A stretch of DNA of 64,000 nucleotides from Cladorhizidae sp. MBARI D1340-BT2 (GCA_028752905.1 JAQNBH010000003.1:2130262-2194261); one strand, 5' to 3'. Positions 44,330 through 53,960 are shown, counted from the first letter of the stretch. The notes: generated by a model not told the origin, from the sequence alone. Translations and numbers: made by a program.

Positions 44330-45080
44330 ACCCCATGGTCCACTTCAGCTGATCCAGCTCGGTTCCACCAGGTTCCACTCCCTCAGACTCATCTGTGAAC
44401 ATGTGCATCTTCAGACTTGCTTTGGTATTGCCAGCATATAGCTATCTCATTCCACTCGGCCAGGAATGTCTCACCACATCAGATCGAACCGAATCCCTAG
44501 GCGTAACCGAATGTGCTCGTTCCCTTCATCAGTTTGAAACTAAAGTGTAAAAGTATCCTCCCATCCTTACCACTTTGCTAGCATGCTGCGATTTTCCTGC
44601 CAGGGATTGCAGGTCCTGTGGATAGCACGACCTAGATCCAGGACCTGATCAGTTCCTGTTGTTCTATCAGTATGTGCTGGCAGATGTGTGACCATTGCTG
44701 TTTTGTTGACGTCGATGCCTAGGAAGGCAAGCGTTTTGCCAATTTATCATTGGCCACTAGGATGCCAAGAAAGTCAAATATATATTGAGAGCAGGATGGT
44801 GAGTGTCTAGCACATTCCAATGAGTTAGGGGTTGCTAATATCAAACCATCCAGGCACTGAAATGGTGGGCACCCCCTGTGCCCTCACTATTAACCCCCTG
44901 TGCCCTCACTATTCACTCTGCCATATCCCTCACTCCATTAATGCCTTAGGCCAAATGGTAGGTATGTAACAATGAATAGCGTCCCATCCCATAGCATCCT
45001 AAGCAACCATCGATCTTCCCATTGGACCAGCACTTTTTTGGTATTTCTACTCCATTGTCACTGACATATAAGATAATGGT
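44330..45080 (-). pseudogene. DIRS-like reverse transcriptase and RNase H region, broken
   Basis: Minus-strand reading near 44850-44730 gives CLDGLILATPNSLECARHS then 'FDFLGILVANDKL'. In DIRS elements this region is Y/C-L-D-D-F...PNS..C...L..LGVPVA.DK, so the second catalytic Asp has become Gly. Next come 'FLGIDVNKTAMVTHLPA' (44720-44670) and, in other frames, 'SLAGK..HASKVVRMG' and HIRLRLGIRFDL followed by 'TFLAEWNEIA' (44480-44410), a distinctive DIRS sequence. At least four shifts break it. Assignment is by recalled family motifs only. Confidence 0.6.
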
Positions 45081-45485
45081 TTCTCCCTGATTCCATTGTT
45101 GACACCCACACACCCACCCCCGCCCTTCCGGTGCTAATTATTCTTCACTCTCTCACCCTTTCCAGTGCTGAACCCACTAGCCCTGGGTAGCCCTACATGT
45201 TACCTCTCTCTCTCTTACACGTATGTGACCTGTAACTTCTCTATGTGACCTGTAACTTGGCACAATATACATGTACCTGACATACCCAGTGTCTGGGTGG
45301 AATCTCATACATGCAGCCCATGTCTTCCAGCTCTGTGGGGACTTTGGTCTGTACGTTGGCGCTACCTGAGTGTAGTGCCACCATCATGTTGCTTCTCCCT
45401 ACACCCTTGCCCCACCAGCTTTCTGGCCTTTTAGGGCGGGTAACTTGATTGTCCATCTTTGTGCATATCACCCTTCCCCTCCCCC

Positions 45486-45545
45486 TTCTAGTTTGAGGGG
45501 GCTGTTCTAGTTTGAGGGGGATGTTCTAATTTGAGGGGGCTGGAC
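45486..45545. repeat. Short tandem repeat 'ttctagtttgagggggctg'
   Basis: Three copies in 60 bp. Confidence 0.8.
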
Positions 45546-45779
45546 ACTTTTTAAATCTTATTCCGAATTCTTCACAAAATGGAGTTTGTTTTTTTGTACA
45601 AATTCAGAAGTGATCGACTTGACAGGATGTGGCTATCGCTCCAGGAAACTGTAGAATACTGACATTACATAAGATGACTAATATTCCAAACCTGTGGAGG
45701 TGCTGGACTATGACAGCTACAGATTGCTGAGAAATGACCTTACCGAATCTTTACTCTGTGCAGTATAATAGGCCAACAG

Positions 45780-46560
45780 GAAGTTGACCACCATTGTTAT
45801 ATGGCCTTACAACTACACAAGTTTGGAAATCCTTAGAGGCCTCTTGTCTCCCTGCATACATACAGTAGGTTCCTTTGTCTGGTAGCTCTTCTGCTGAATA
45901 GGCTGCACAGACACCTATGCCATGCTGAGAACCTTACTGCTTACCAACTTATAGCTGCTTGATTGTGATCTCTCCACATATGTGAAAGACTCGGGACATT
46001 TTATGAATGTAGTCAGATATGTCTTAGTTCAGATGGGAAGTTGGCAGTTTTGATGTATCTTCTCTTCTTACTTGTGTAGCCATGGATGAAGCAATTGAAG
46101 TACTACAGACTTGTTTGCAATTGAAGTACTACAGACTTGTTTAGAAAAGGTGAGTCCCTTGAAGAGAGACCTGCATTTCTACCTGACAGGATCGCTGCCA
46201 GAAATCAACCTTCTGTTCTGCTACAGGGGGAACTTCTATTAGTAAGAAAAGGAGCGGCTGTAGGCCCTTCCATCTCTGCTGTAGTGGTCAATTTATGCAT
46301 GAAATTCTTGGAGCAGTTGGCCTTGGAGTCAACACCAACAAAAAACATGTATAAGGAAAAGATGTTGATGATTACATTGCATCTTAGAGAGGGGGACAGA
46401 AGAACAACACCTTAACTGTCTGAACATTATCAGGCCTACAATTAATTAAGTTCACCATGGAGTTGGAGAAGGATGGCCAGCTGCCTTTTCTCGACTATTT
46501 ACTGCATAAGAGCGCACAGGATGGCTTGCTGGTCTCCACAGTATACAAATAAATAATGAC
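45780..46560 (+). pseudogene. Penelope-like reverse transcriptase, broken
   Basis: The RT family of PLEs is telomerase-related. Recognisable pieces in changing frames: STYVKDSGHFMNVVR (about 45978-46020), MDEAIEVLQTC (about 46082), KGAAVGPSISAVVVNLCMKF (46250-46310; the usual G.AMGSP+S...AN..+E.FE box) and 'MELEKDGQLPFLDYLLHK' (46457-46510). The segment with the catalytic Asp pair (Y-V/A-D-D) should fall near 46340-46370 but is not visible. Stops and shifts are frequent. Confidence 0.7.
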
Positions 46561-46650
46561 ACACCTGAGTCTGTTTCACACCTTCTAATTCACATCAGGA
46601 AAGGGACTGCCAAGAGCCTCTGTGAAAGAGTCAGAAAACTGACTGTTGTC

Positions 46651-47003
46651 GTCATCCATGGACCATGTTACTAGGGATATCCATGGTTCATCTGCAGATG
46701 TTCACACATATGCCATGCTCCTCTATCAGAGTAGCGGATGACCAAACTACTAGGGATATCTACAATCTTTGGATGTCTACAAATACCCCATGCCGCTTCT
46801 ATCAGTAGTATCCTCAGATAAACCATGGATATCCATAGCCGTCAATGGATACTCCGACTGAGGAGGCATGAGATACACTGCGTATATCCAGGGATGGACC
46901 GTGGGTATCCCTAGTAATTTCATCTATGGATACTCTGACAGAGGCGGGTATGTGTGGACATCTGTGGATGAACCATAGATATCCCTACATGGTTATCCAT
47001 GAC
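46651..47003. mobile_element. Foldback element inside the PLE
   Basis: The left arm starts gtcatccatggaccatgtta and the right arm, reverse-complemented, starts gtcatggataaccatgtagg. The arms, about 100 bp or more, share 'gggatatc.atggttcatc' and 'cagatgt.cacacat'. The centre is also partly palindromic. No coding capacity. Confidence 0.7.
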
Positions 47004-47057
47004 ACAGGATTGATAATGACAACACTAGATATGTACGTCATCCACTTGGTTTTGAAG

Positions 47058-47352
47058 GAATCACCCGGGTTATGTGAGAGAAGATCACCTGGGGGTATGT
47101 ATGTGGGAGAAGATCACCCGGGGGTATGTGAGAGAAGATCACCCGGGGGTATGTGAGAGAAGATCACCCGGGGGCATGTGGAAGAAGATCACCCGGGGGT
47201 ATGTGGGAGAAGATCACCCGGGGGGATGTGGGAGAAGATCACCCGGGGGTATGTGGGAGAAGATACCTGGGGGTATGTGGGAGAAGATCACCCGGGGGTA
47301 TGTGGGAGAAGATCACCCGGGGGTATGTGAGAGAAGATCACCCGGGGGTATG
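47058..47352. repeat. 25-bp tandem repeat, about 11 copies
   Basis: The unit gatcacccgggggtatgtgg plus gagaa, 25 bp, sits between the PLE RT and endonuclease. Two or three degraded units recur at 53391-53480 in front of the second PLE piece. The period is not a multiple of three, so the long frames through it have no meaning. Confidence 0.9.
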
Positions 47353-47359
47353 TGGCTGG

Positions 47360-47640
47360 CCCAAGTGAGGATATCAGATGTGCTTGTAAAGAAGTTAATG
47401 TGAGGGTTCTTTTCAAATCAGACAAAACCTTATAATCTCATCTGACCAAGGTCAGAGATAGATTACAACTACCATGAACTCCTCAGTTGTGTATAGAATT
47501 CCTTGTAACTGTGGTGAAGTGTATGATGGAGAGACAAGGAGTAAGTTGGAAACCAAGATTAATAAGGAGCATGAGGGTGCAAGCTGGAAGGGAGAATTTG
47601 AAAAGTCAGCTAAATGCAGAGCGTAATTAAAGCCACAGGT
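47360..47640 (+). pseudogene. Penelope-like linker and GIY-YIG endonuclease start
   Basis: 'VLVKKLMVRVLFKSDKTL'-type linker words near 47380-47430, then SSVVYRIPCNCGEVYDGETR and SKLETKINKEHEGA (47476-47585), the GIY-YIG motif of PLEs (VYRIPC.CG.VYIGET). It would nick the target DNA. The frame runs on to a stop near 47625. Relative to the second copy (53.7-53.8 kb) 27 bp after 'aaagccac' are missing. The catalytic domain is cut off by the LTR insertion at 47668. Confidence 0.75.
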
Positions 47641-47667
47641 AGAGGAAATTATCTTGTAAAAGGAGGC

Positions 47668-48082
47668 TGCAGGAAGCCACCTGACAGTTTACAAACCTGA
47701 TGTTATTACAACCCAACACACAACCCACCACATTCAACATTCCATGTGTTCTGATTGGTCATTGGGCAAACAGGAAGGCCACGAAAATGACCATACAAGG
47801 AGCTTAGCTAGAGAGAGAGAGAGTGAGACTCTGGTTATACAAGTTATATTGATTTGTGTGTTTTTGGCAAAGTGTGTTTACACAGCATGGTTGCTGTAAT
47901 AATCTGCTACTGCAACCACACATTCTTGTTCATTTGAGAGTGACTAGTGAGAGTCTAAGTGGTTTTGTGATCTAGATAAGACTATTGAGAGTCACTAGTA
48001 GAGGTCCAGGAACTAGTGGCATAAGTCATAAGTGGCTAATTGGTGGCCCAGTCAATTGGAGAGTGGCAGTGAGTTTCTGACA
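47668..48082 (+). repeat. 5' LTR of the Gmr1-like element (about 415 bp)
   Basis: Begins TGCAGGAAGCCACCTGACAG and ends gtttctgaca. It shares its first 150 bp and last 15 bp with the 3' LTR; the middle 200 bp is found only here. It contains a short GA microsatellite near 47812. Confidence 0.8.
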
Positions 48083-48098
48083 TTTGGTAGCAGTGGTG
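48083..48098 (+). promoter_or_regulatory. Presumed primer-binding site
   Basis: TTTGGTAGCAGTGG directly follows the LTR end CA. 'TGGTAGCAG' is a common start of gypsy-type primer sites; the tRNA is not identified. Confidence 0.5.
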
Positions 48099-48268
48099 GG
48101 GTACAAAGTTTGGTGGTTTTAGTGGCTTTTGTTCTGTTGTGTCCCAGCTAGTGGATGCTCAGGGGAACAGTCCCACCATGGCAAGTGAGAGGGCTTGTAA
48201 GAAAAGTATCCTGTGGTATCCAAAACCAGCTAGGTTATTACTTTTCCTTTTCGGTTTAATCTGGTTCA

Positions 48269-49215
48269 ATGGCTGAGGACCAAAGGGAATCATGTCGAGT
48301 TGCTCGGAGTGGAAACCCCGAAAATTGGGCTGAATAAGGTGACTCCATGGACAGGTTTCTATCCAATTGGCAACAACTGGAAGAGCAACGGTCTGAGCGG
48401 GAAGAGAGGAGCACGACAACAGACGGTCGAGTGGGAGGCGCTGGCAGAAGTAGTACGTCGACCACTAGCAACAGAACCCCCTCCACCCACACCCTGGCTC
48501 ACGCTTCAAAAGTTCTGGGAAGGGGGGATAATATGGGTGCCTTCCTGGACACTTTTGAGGTTATGGTGAGAGCTTCACACGGCCCGTAGACCAGTGGTCC
48601 ATCTTCCTTCGAAGTTCATTATCTGGAGCAGGGCTGGTAGCCATAGCAGTGATGGCGGCTAACCACCAAGCTGACTAACTACCTTACGGTCAAAGAAGTA
48701 CTGCTTCGGAAATATCATATAACAACCGTCGCCGTACCTTCGAGACCACGTTCGACAGTGGTAACCAAGACGCGTGGCTGAGCCGGCACCGACAAAACTT
48801 CAAGCACTGGCTTGCCTCGTCGCCGAAGGATACCGACACAGCCATACTAATGGCAACAAGTTACCACGATGGCTGGAGGTCCAGATGCGTAACTTGGACC
48901 CCCAGACTTATGAAGAGCTGGCAGAAGCAATCGTCCACCACCTAGCCAACCAGACCATACCTCGAATGGAAACAGATGCATCCAGGACGCTGGAGAGGTT
49001 TGTGGGGAGGGAGAGGGAGAGATTCCACCCTGGGGAGAGGGAAGGGGACCAGCACTTCCGCCACTCTCGACCGGATAGTCAACAACATCAGCATTTCCAT
49101 CTGAGGCCGGACCAAGGGAGTGGGGTCAGCACTCGCCCACTGCCCAAGGACCTGTCTTAGATGGAATGTTTCCATTGTGGGAAGAAGGGCCACATGCGGA
49201 AGGATTGCCAGGTCA
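48269..49215 (+). pseudogene. gag: gag of the Gmr1-like element, broken
   Basis: The ATG at 48269 gives MAEDQRESCRVARSG before a stop at about 48337. Later fragments lie in several frames: NMGAFLDTFEVMVRASHGP near 48533-48589, LTVKEVLLRKYHITT near 48684-48725, and a 128-residue frame 48774-49160 with PQTYEELAEAI. After an in-frame TAG (49158-49160) comes the nucleic-acid-binding knuckle CFHCGKKGHMRKDC (49167-49208), a perfect CX2CX4HX4C. 'KEVLLRKY' resembles the SCAN-like gag fold. At least three shifts and one stop disrupt it. Confidence 0.8.
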
Positions 49216-49219
49216 AACT

Positions 49220-49570
49220 CGAGAATGCAGACTTCGGCAGTACTACGTATGTTCGATCCAACCTCCGAAATGGACCGGCGAAGTAAACGTCAGCAACAAA
49301 CCAGTGGTGGTATTGTTAGATATGGGATGTACCAAATCAATGGTGCATCCACGTTGTATCGATAGCAAGGATCGTTTGGGATGGAAAATCCCTTATACGA
49401 CAGCAAGCTCCAAGAAGGTGTGGTTCCTTGCCACCAGGATCACTCTTCAGATCGACGACAAGACTTATGATTTGGCTGTGGGGGTGTCTTCACACCTCAC
49501 GGTGGATATTCTCCTTGGACAAGATGTCCCAAAATTCAGAAAGCTCCTGAAGGAAGTTCACGCAGACTAG
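49220..49570 (+). pseudogene. Retropepsin-like protease of the Gmr1-like element
   Basis: The open frame from 49166 contains 'VVVLLDMGCTKSMVHP' (near 49305-49350) and 'VDILLGQDVPKFRKLL' (near 49503-49550). The first is the active-site loop, but the usual D-S-G/D-T-G is D-M-G, a change that would be expected to impair the enzyme. The second is the ILG motif of the C-terminal half. The frame ends at 49568-49570. Its place after the zinc knuckle and before the integrase is as expected for a gag-PR-IN arrangement. Confidence 0.8.
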
Positions 49571-49970
49571 AGAATTCCCAGAGATGTGGAGCAGATGAAA
49601 GAGTAGCCATGGACGCCCAAGGTGGTGATGGTCGTCTCCCATGCGGAGAAGATGCGGCAAGAGAAAGAGTAACAGGTGATGGAGCTCAAGCAGATGGAAG
49701 ACGATGCAACGATCCCATGGTCTTGAGACATTAACTGAGTAGGTTCCAGAACCGAATTTGGGTCAGTTGTTTAATGTGGTCCCAACACAGGGTTCATCAG
49801 AGGACAAACCAGCGGAAGATCAGACTCGACTCGAGCAGATCTCACCCCACCAGCTCCGCTCTCTTCAGTTGTCAGTTGCAACGTTGGAGGAATGGAGAAG
49901 ACAAGCTGACGGAGATGATGGTGGTAATTTCTGTTGGAGTAACGGGTGACTTACCAGGAAACCGTATGTT

Positions 49971-51370
49971 GTGGAAGAAGAAGACTTACTTGTGATTCCT
50001 AAATGTTGTTGGGACGAGATCCTCAGAATGGCCCACTGCTCGCCTACAGCAGGACACTTCGGAGAAGTCCGGATGCTTGACACTCTTCGGAAGAGAGTGG
50101 TCTGGCCAAGGATGACAGCAAAAGTCAAGGAGGCATGTCAGTCATGTCCGTCTTGTCAACTGGCCGCCCCTGCAACCCTGAAGAGGGCTCCCCTACATCC
50201 GTTACCCATCATCGGGACACCATTTGAGAGGGTCGTCAAGGACATTTTCGGCCCCCCTTAAAAGGGGGTAGTTCCCCCCAAACTGGTAAAAAACGTCTGT
50301 TGACTTTGACTGGCCATAACTTTTTTAATAATTGGTTTGTGTAGATAATGTTATGCTCAAATTGTTGCTTGTTCTATGTGCTTTCTCATGATATATAAAA
50401 TATCTCTAGAGGCATGTTTTGTCAGAAGATGCATGCAGAAACATCTAAGGCAGGACCCTCCTCTCTTGGCAGACCCCCACTACTCATTAAAAAAAATCAA
50501 AAGCTGTAAATTGGTAGCTTGTCAAAGCTAACAGCTGTGATATGAGTGAAATCATATTGCAATAACTAAAGTGGTTGTTGAATGGCAACCTGGGGTATTT
50601 GATTACCCGCTAAAAATGACAATTTTTAGCCAGTAATCAAATACAACCACTTTAGTATGATTTCAGCCCAATCACAGCTGTTAGCTTTGACAAGCTACAA
50701 ACCAATTTACAGCTTTTGATTTTTTTAAATGAGTAGTGGGGGTCTGCCAAGAGGAGGAGGGTCCTGCCTTGGATGTTTCTGCATGCATCTTCTGACAAAA
50801 CATGCCTCTAGAGATATTTTATATATCATTGGAAAGCACATAGAACAAGCAACAATTTGTGCTTAACATTATCTACACAAACCAATTATTAAAAAAGTTA
50901 TGGGCAGTCAAAGTCAACAGACGTTTTTTAGTCCGATCATGAACCACCCCCTTTTTAAAAGAGACTGGTCATAAGTACGTGTTAGTGGTTGTAGACTAGC
51001 CACTAAGTGACCAGAAGCTTTCCCTCTCTGTAATGTCAGTACAGAGTCTGTGGTTGATTGCCTAGTAGACCTTACTGCTCGACGATACCCAAAGAGATCC
51101 TATCCGACAACAGCAGTAACTTCACGTCAAGGACCACAAAGCATGTCAGGGATTCACCACATCAAAACATCGCCTTACCATCCGCAGACGGATGGGATGG
51201 TGGAGTGTTTTAACTCGACGTTAAAATATCTCCTCCATAAGCTTACACAGAAGAACTCAATCGAATGGGATCAGTGTTCACCATACATGCTATGGCTTAT
51301 CGGGGAAACTCCCATAAATCCACTGGTTACTCACCTTACGAATACCTTTTCGGCAGAAGGATGAAAACAC
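49971..51370 (+). pseudogene. Integrase of the Gmr1-like element, split by a foldback insertion
   Basis: Part 1 (49971-50257): zinc-binding domain HCSPTAGHFGEVRMLDTLRK with CQSCPSCQ, then 'PFERVVKDIFGP', the first catalytic Asp. The foldback element 50258-50958 follows. Part 2 resumes at about 50960 with 'TGHKYVLVVVD', the exact next motif; after a badly frame-shifted stretch where the second Asp should be, 51140-51364 reads TSPYHPQTDGMVECFNSTLK (catalytic Glu) and IEWDQCSPYMLWLIGETP. So the insertion separates two adjacent beta strands of the catalytic core. Stops remain even without the insertion. Confidence 0.85.
50258..50958. mobile_element. 701-bp TTAA-flanked palindromic (foldback) element
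   Basis: Arms of about 330 bp are nearly perfect inverted copies: near the left end 'aaaaaacgtctgttgacttt', near the right end its complement 'aaagtcaacagacgtttttt', and all blocks in between recur in reverse order (for example 'ggcaggaccctcctct' and 'aggaggagggtcctgcc'). The short loop lies near 50600-50630. The outer ends are TTAAAAGGGGGTAGTTC and, reverse-complemented, TTAAAAAGGGGGTGGTTC, giving TTAA borders at 50258-50261 and 50955-50958. No coding capacity, so it was moved by another element's enzyme, presumably a piggyBac-type one. Confidence 0.9.
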
Positions 51371-51376
51371 CCCTAG

Positions 51377-52450
51377 ATGTGCTTGTGGAAGGAAGGAAAC
51401 GAGGAGAATGACAAAGACGTGATGGAGTACCTTCGTCTCCTACGAGAGAAGATGACCTTCATTCAAGAATTAGCCAGAGCTAATGAGACGGAACAGAAAA
51501 AGAAACACAAGTACTATCAACCGGAAAGCGTTCGACAGGCAGTTCGAGGTGGGAGATTATGTACTAGTCTTTCAACTGAGAAAAGAGAACAAACTCCACA
51601 GCAAATGAGGGGCATCACAAATAAGGTGACAGAAGTCACATACGAAGTCGACATGGGTCAGGGAACCAAAAGACTCCGTGCCTTCCACATTAATGGAATA
51701 AAGGCCTGGCACTCACCTACACCAGCCGTCTTCCTCTCTGTTGGTGATGTTGTCGATGAAGACACTGTGATAAGGGTAGAGGGACACCTAAGTAGCACTC
51801 TAGTTCACACCCAAGAACAAGAACTCCAAGCGCTGAAAGAAGAGTTCGATGATGTCATCAGTGACAACCCGGGACGAACGAATCTGGTAGAGCATGTGAT
51901 ACTGACAGAAGATGGCAGTTCTATCCGACTACCACCGTACCACTTACCCTTCATCACACGAACTTCTACGGAAGAGATCAGGACCCTACTCGAAATGAAC
52001 ATCATCACCCCTTCAAAGAGTCCGTGGGCAGCCCCTGTAGTCCTTGTGCCTAAAAAGGATTGGAAGTAAGAGACTCTGTGTTGACTACCTGAAATTGAAC
52101 TTAGTGACCCGAGCTGATACTTACCTGATTCCTCCAAGAATAGGCGATCTCATTGACAGCATAGGCCAAGACGAATACATTACGGCTCTCGACCTCAGCA
52201 AGGGTTATTGGCAGGTGCCAAGTAGCTAAGGAAAGCCAGGATAAGACTGCATTTATCACTCCATTGGGTAAATACCAGTTCCTCACCATACCCTTTGGAC
52301 TGGTTGCAGCTCCTTCGACATTCCAGAGGTTGATGGATCGAGTACTTGATGGAACTCATTTGTTCGTAGCTGCATATTTGGATGATGTTGTAGTCCACAG
52401 TAGTACCTGGGAAGAGCATGTGTCTCACCTGACAGAGATCTTCTAGAGAC
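51377..52450 (+). pseudogene. Integrase tail and reverse transcriptase of the Gmr1-like element
   Basis: The open frame 51377-52069 (230 residues) begins with the integrase tail ('YLRLLREKMTFIQELAR', 'ETEQKKKHKYY') and passes into RT N-terminal sequence: LKEEFDDVISDNPG, 'LPPYHLPF', MNIITPSKSPWAAPVVLVPK. After a shift near 52065 it continues 'RLCVDYLKLNLVTRADTYLIP', DEYITALDLSKGYWQVP (motif A), YQFLTIPFGLVAAPSTFQRL (motif B) and 'VAAYLDDVVVHS' (motif C, 52364-52399). The direct fusion of integrase tail to RT start in one frame is strong evidence for the IN-RT order. Shifts near 52065 and 52225 and a TAG at 52444-52446 break it. Confidence 0.88.
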
Positions 52451-52459
52451 TGCGGAATG

Positions 52460-53170
52460 CTTGTCTGTGAAAGGAACAACATGCAAGTTGGCCTGCAATG
52501 AGTGTATATACTTGGGCCACGCAGTGGGAAAGGGTAAAGTGCATCATTACAAGCTAAAGTTAATACCGTACAAGAGTTTATGCAACCCTGAACCAAGAAA
52601 GATGTGGAGGCATTTTTGGGTCTTTGTGGCCACCACCGTCGATTTGTGCCTGATGTTTTAACCATGGCTACACCCCTTACTGATTGACGAGAAAGAGAAG
52701 CCCAATACAATTCAGTGGAATGATCCTTCCCAAAGGTCCTTCCAACAATAAAAGGATGCCCTGTCTAACTTCCCGGTCTAGTCCACACCCAATTGGGGTA
52801 AACCTTTTGTACTACAAACAGACGCCTCTTATATGAGATTATTGGGTTTGTACTGTCACAAAAGAATGAGCTTGGAGAAGAGCATCCCATTGCTTTTAGA
52901 TCCCGGAAATTACTGCCAAGAGAAAGAAACTACTCGACAATAGAGAAAGAAGCATTAGCTATTGTTGAAGGCACTGTTTTTACAATCGAAACGGATCATA
53001 ACCCCCTGACTTATATATATGTCCAGTGAGACTAAAAGATAGTCATGGGAGGATTGGTACATGGGCATTGTCATTGCAGCCCTACCAGTATACCATTGTA
53101 CACAAGCCAGGAAAACAATTCCAATGTGGATGGACTTTCGCGACAACATTGTTCTCACCAAAAGGGACGC
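52460..53170 (+). pseudogene. RT thumb and RNase H of the Gmr1-like element, broken
   Basis: Pieces in changing frames: 'CIYLGHAVGKGKV' (RT thumb, near 52505), FVLQTDAS (52808, first RNase H Asp), 'PIAFRSRKLLPRERNYSTIEKEALAIV' words (52885-52970; Glu), 'TIETDHNPLTYI' (52984-53020; Asp) and 'QYTIVHKPGK' (53085-53115). It is the last domain before the 3' LTR, so no integrase follows RNase H in this element. Shifts are numerous. Confidence 0.8.
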
Positions 53171-53174
53171 GGAG
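53156..53174 (+). promoter_or_regulatory. Polypurine tract of the Gmr1-like element
   Basis: accaaaagggacgcggag directly precedes the LTR start TGTCAGGAAG. Confidence 0.55.
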
Positions 53175-53390
53175 TGTCAGGAAGCGACCTGACAGATGTA
53201 GACAAACCATCCGGATGTTAATTACAACCCAACACATCTTCAAGTCAACCATTACTCCTTCAACACAAGTCCGTAGACGGAGAAAAGCTTCTGAAAGCTT
53301 CCATGTGTTCTGATTGGTCATCGTCCAATCAAGCCATGTCACAGGAAGGCCATGGAAATGGCCATAGAAGGAGAATATGAGTTTCTGACA
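53175..53390 (+). repeat. 3' LTR of the Gmr1-like element, internally deleted (216 bp)
   Basis: Begins TGTCAGGAAGCGACCTGACAG and ends gagtttctgaca. The parts 'ccatgtgttctgattggtca' and 'acaggaaggcca' match the 5' LTR; about 200 bp of its middle is missing. Confidence 0.78.
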
Positions 53391-53960
53391 ATGTGGAAGA
53401 AGATCACCCGGGGGATGTGGGAGAAGATCACCGGGGATATGTGGAAGAAGATCAACTGAGGATATGTCGGAGAAGACAAGGAAATGGAAGAGAATGAGGG
53501 AAAATGCCTCTCCCCTTTGGTCATAATCCTCCATGTGGGTCGGCCCAAGTGAGGATATCAGATGTGCTTGTAAAGAAGTTAATGTGAGGCTTCTTTTCAA
53601 ATCAGACAAACCTTATAATCTGGGTCAGAGATGATTACAAACTACCATGAACTCCTCAGTTGTGTATAGAATTCCTTGTAACTGTGGTGAAGTGTATGAT
53701 GGAGAGACAAGGAGTAAGTTGGAAACCAAGATTAATAAGGAGAATGAGGATGCAAGCAGGAAGGGAGAACTTGAAAAGTCAGATGCAGAGTGTAACTAAA
53801 GCCACCTAATCTTGGAGGTTGCTAGAGCCAGCCAGGTAGAGGAAATTATCTTGTAAAAGGAGGCACTAAACGTCCTCTCATCTGAGGATCAGCACTTCAA
53901 TCGCTGAAAGTACCCGATTGCTGGGTCTCGACTCTCATGACAATGCATGTAAACCACGCC
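53391..53960 (+). mobile_element. Second, partial Penelope-like copy
   Basis: Degraded 25-bp repeat units (to about 53480), then the same sequence as 47360-47667, then beyond the LTR insertion point: 'EVARASQVEEIIL', 'KEALNVLSSEDQHFNR' and, in another frame, 'PDCWVSTL', the usual C-terminal end of PLE endonucleases. Breaks: a stop after EIIL and at least two shifts. The two copies in the same orientation, with repeats in front of each, look like a head-to-tail PLE tandem with the LTR element at the junction. Confidence 0.7.

Larger units (their letters stand above)
43060..45470 (-). mobile_element. DIRS-like (tyrosine recombinase) retrotransposon, decayed
   Basis: On the minus strand, reverse transcriptase/RNase H remnants (44.85-44.35 kb) are followed by tyrosine-recombinase remnants (44.0-43.1 kb), the order expected for DIRS elements. 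No terminal repeats were found, so the limits are those of coding resemblance. Many frame changes. Confidence 0.6.
45700..47667 (+). mobile_element. Penelope-like element (PLE), interrupted
   Basis: Reverse transcriptase remnants (45.78-46.6 kb) are followed, after a foldback element and a 25-bp array, by the start of a GIY-YIG endonuclease (47.48-47.6 kb). RT then GIY-YIG is the diagnostic Penelope order. The sequence stops at 47667, where the LTR element begins. A second partial copy, with the missing end, lies at 53391-53960. Confidence 0.75.
47668..53390 (+). mobile_element. Gmr1-like Ty3/gypsy LTR element (order PR-IN-RT-RH), decayed
   Basis: LTRs at 47668-48082 and 53175-53390; gag with zinc knuckle, protease, integrase, reverse transcriptase and RNase H lie between, in that order. 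Sequence motifs are of the Ty3/gypsy type, but the integrase precedes the RT, as in Ty1/copia. This arrangement is known from the Gmr1 group. Integrase is split by a 701-bp palindromic TTAA element. It sits in, or at the junction of, Penelope-like sequence. No target duplication is visible next to the LTRs. Confidence 0.85.

Noticed and set aside
47074..47403. Gly/Arg-rich repetitive frames (HPGVCERRSPGGM type)
   Set aside because: Two of the three frames stay open across a 25-bp satellite; the peptide repeats merely reflect the period.
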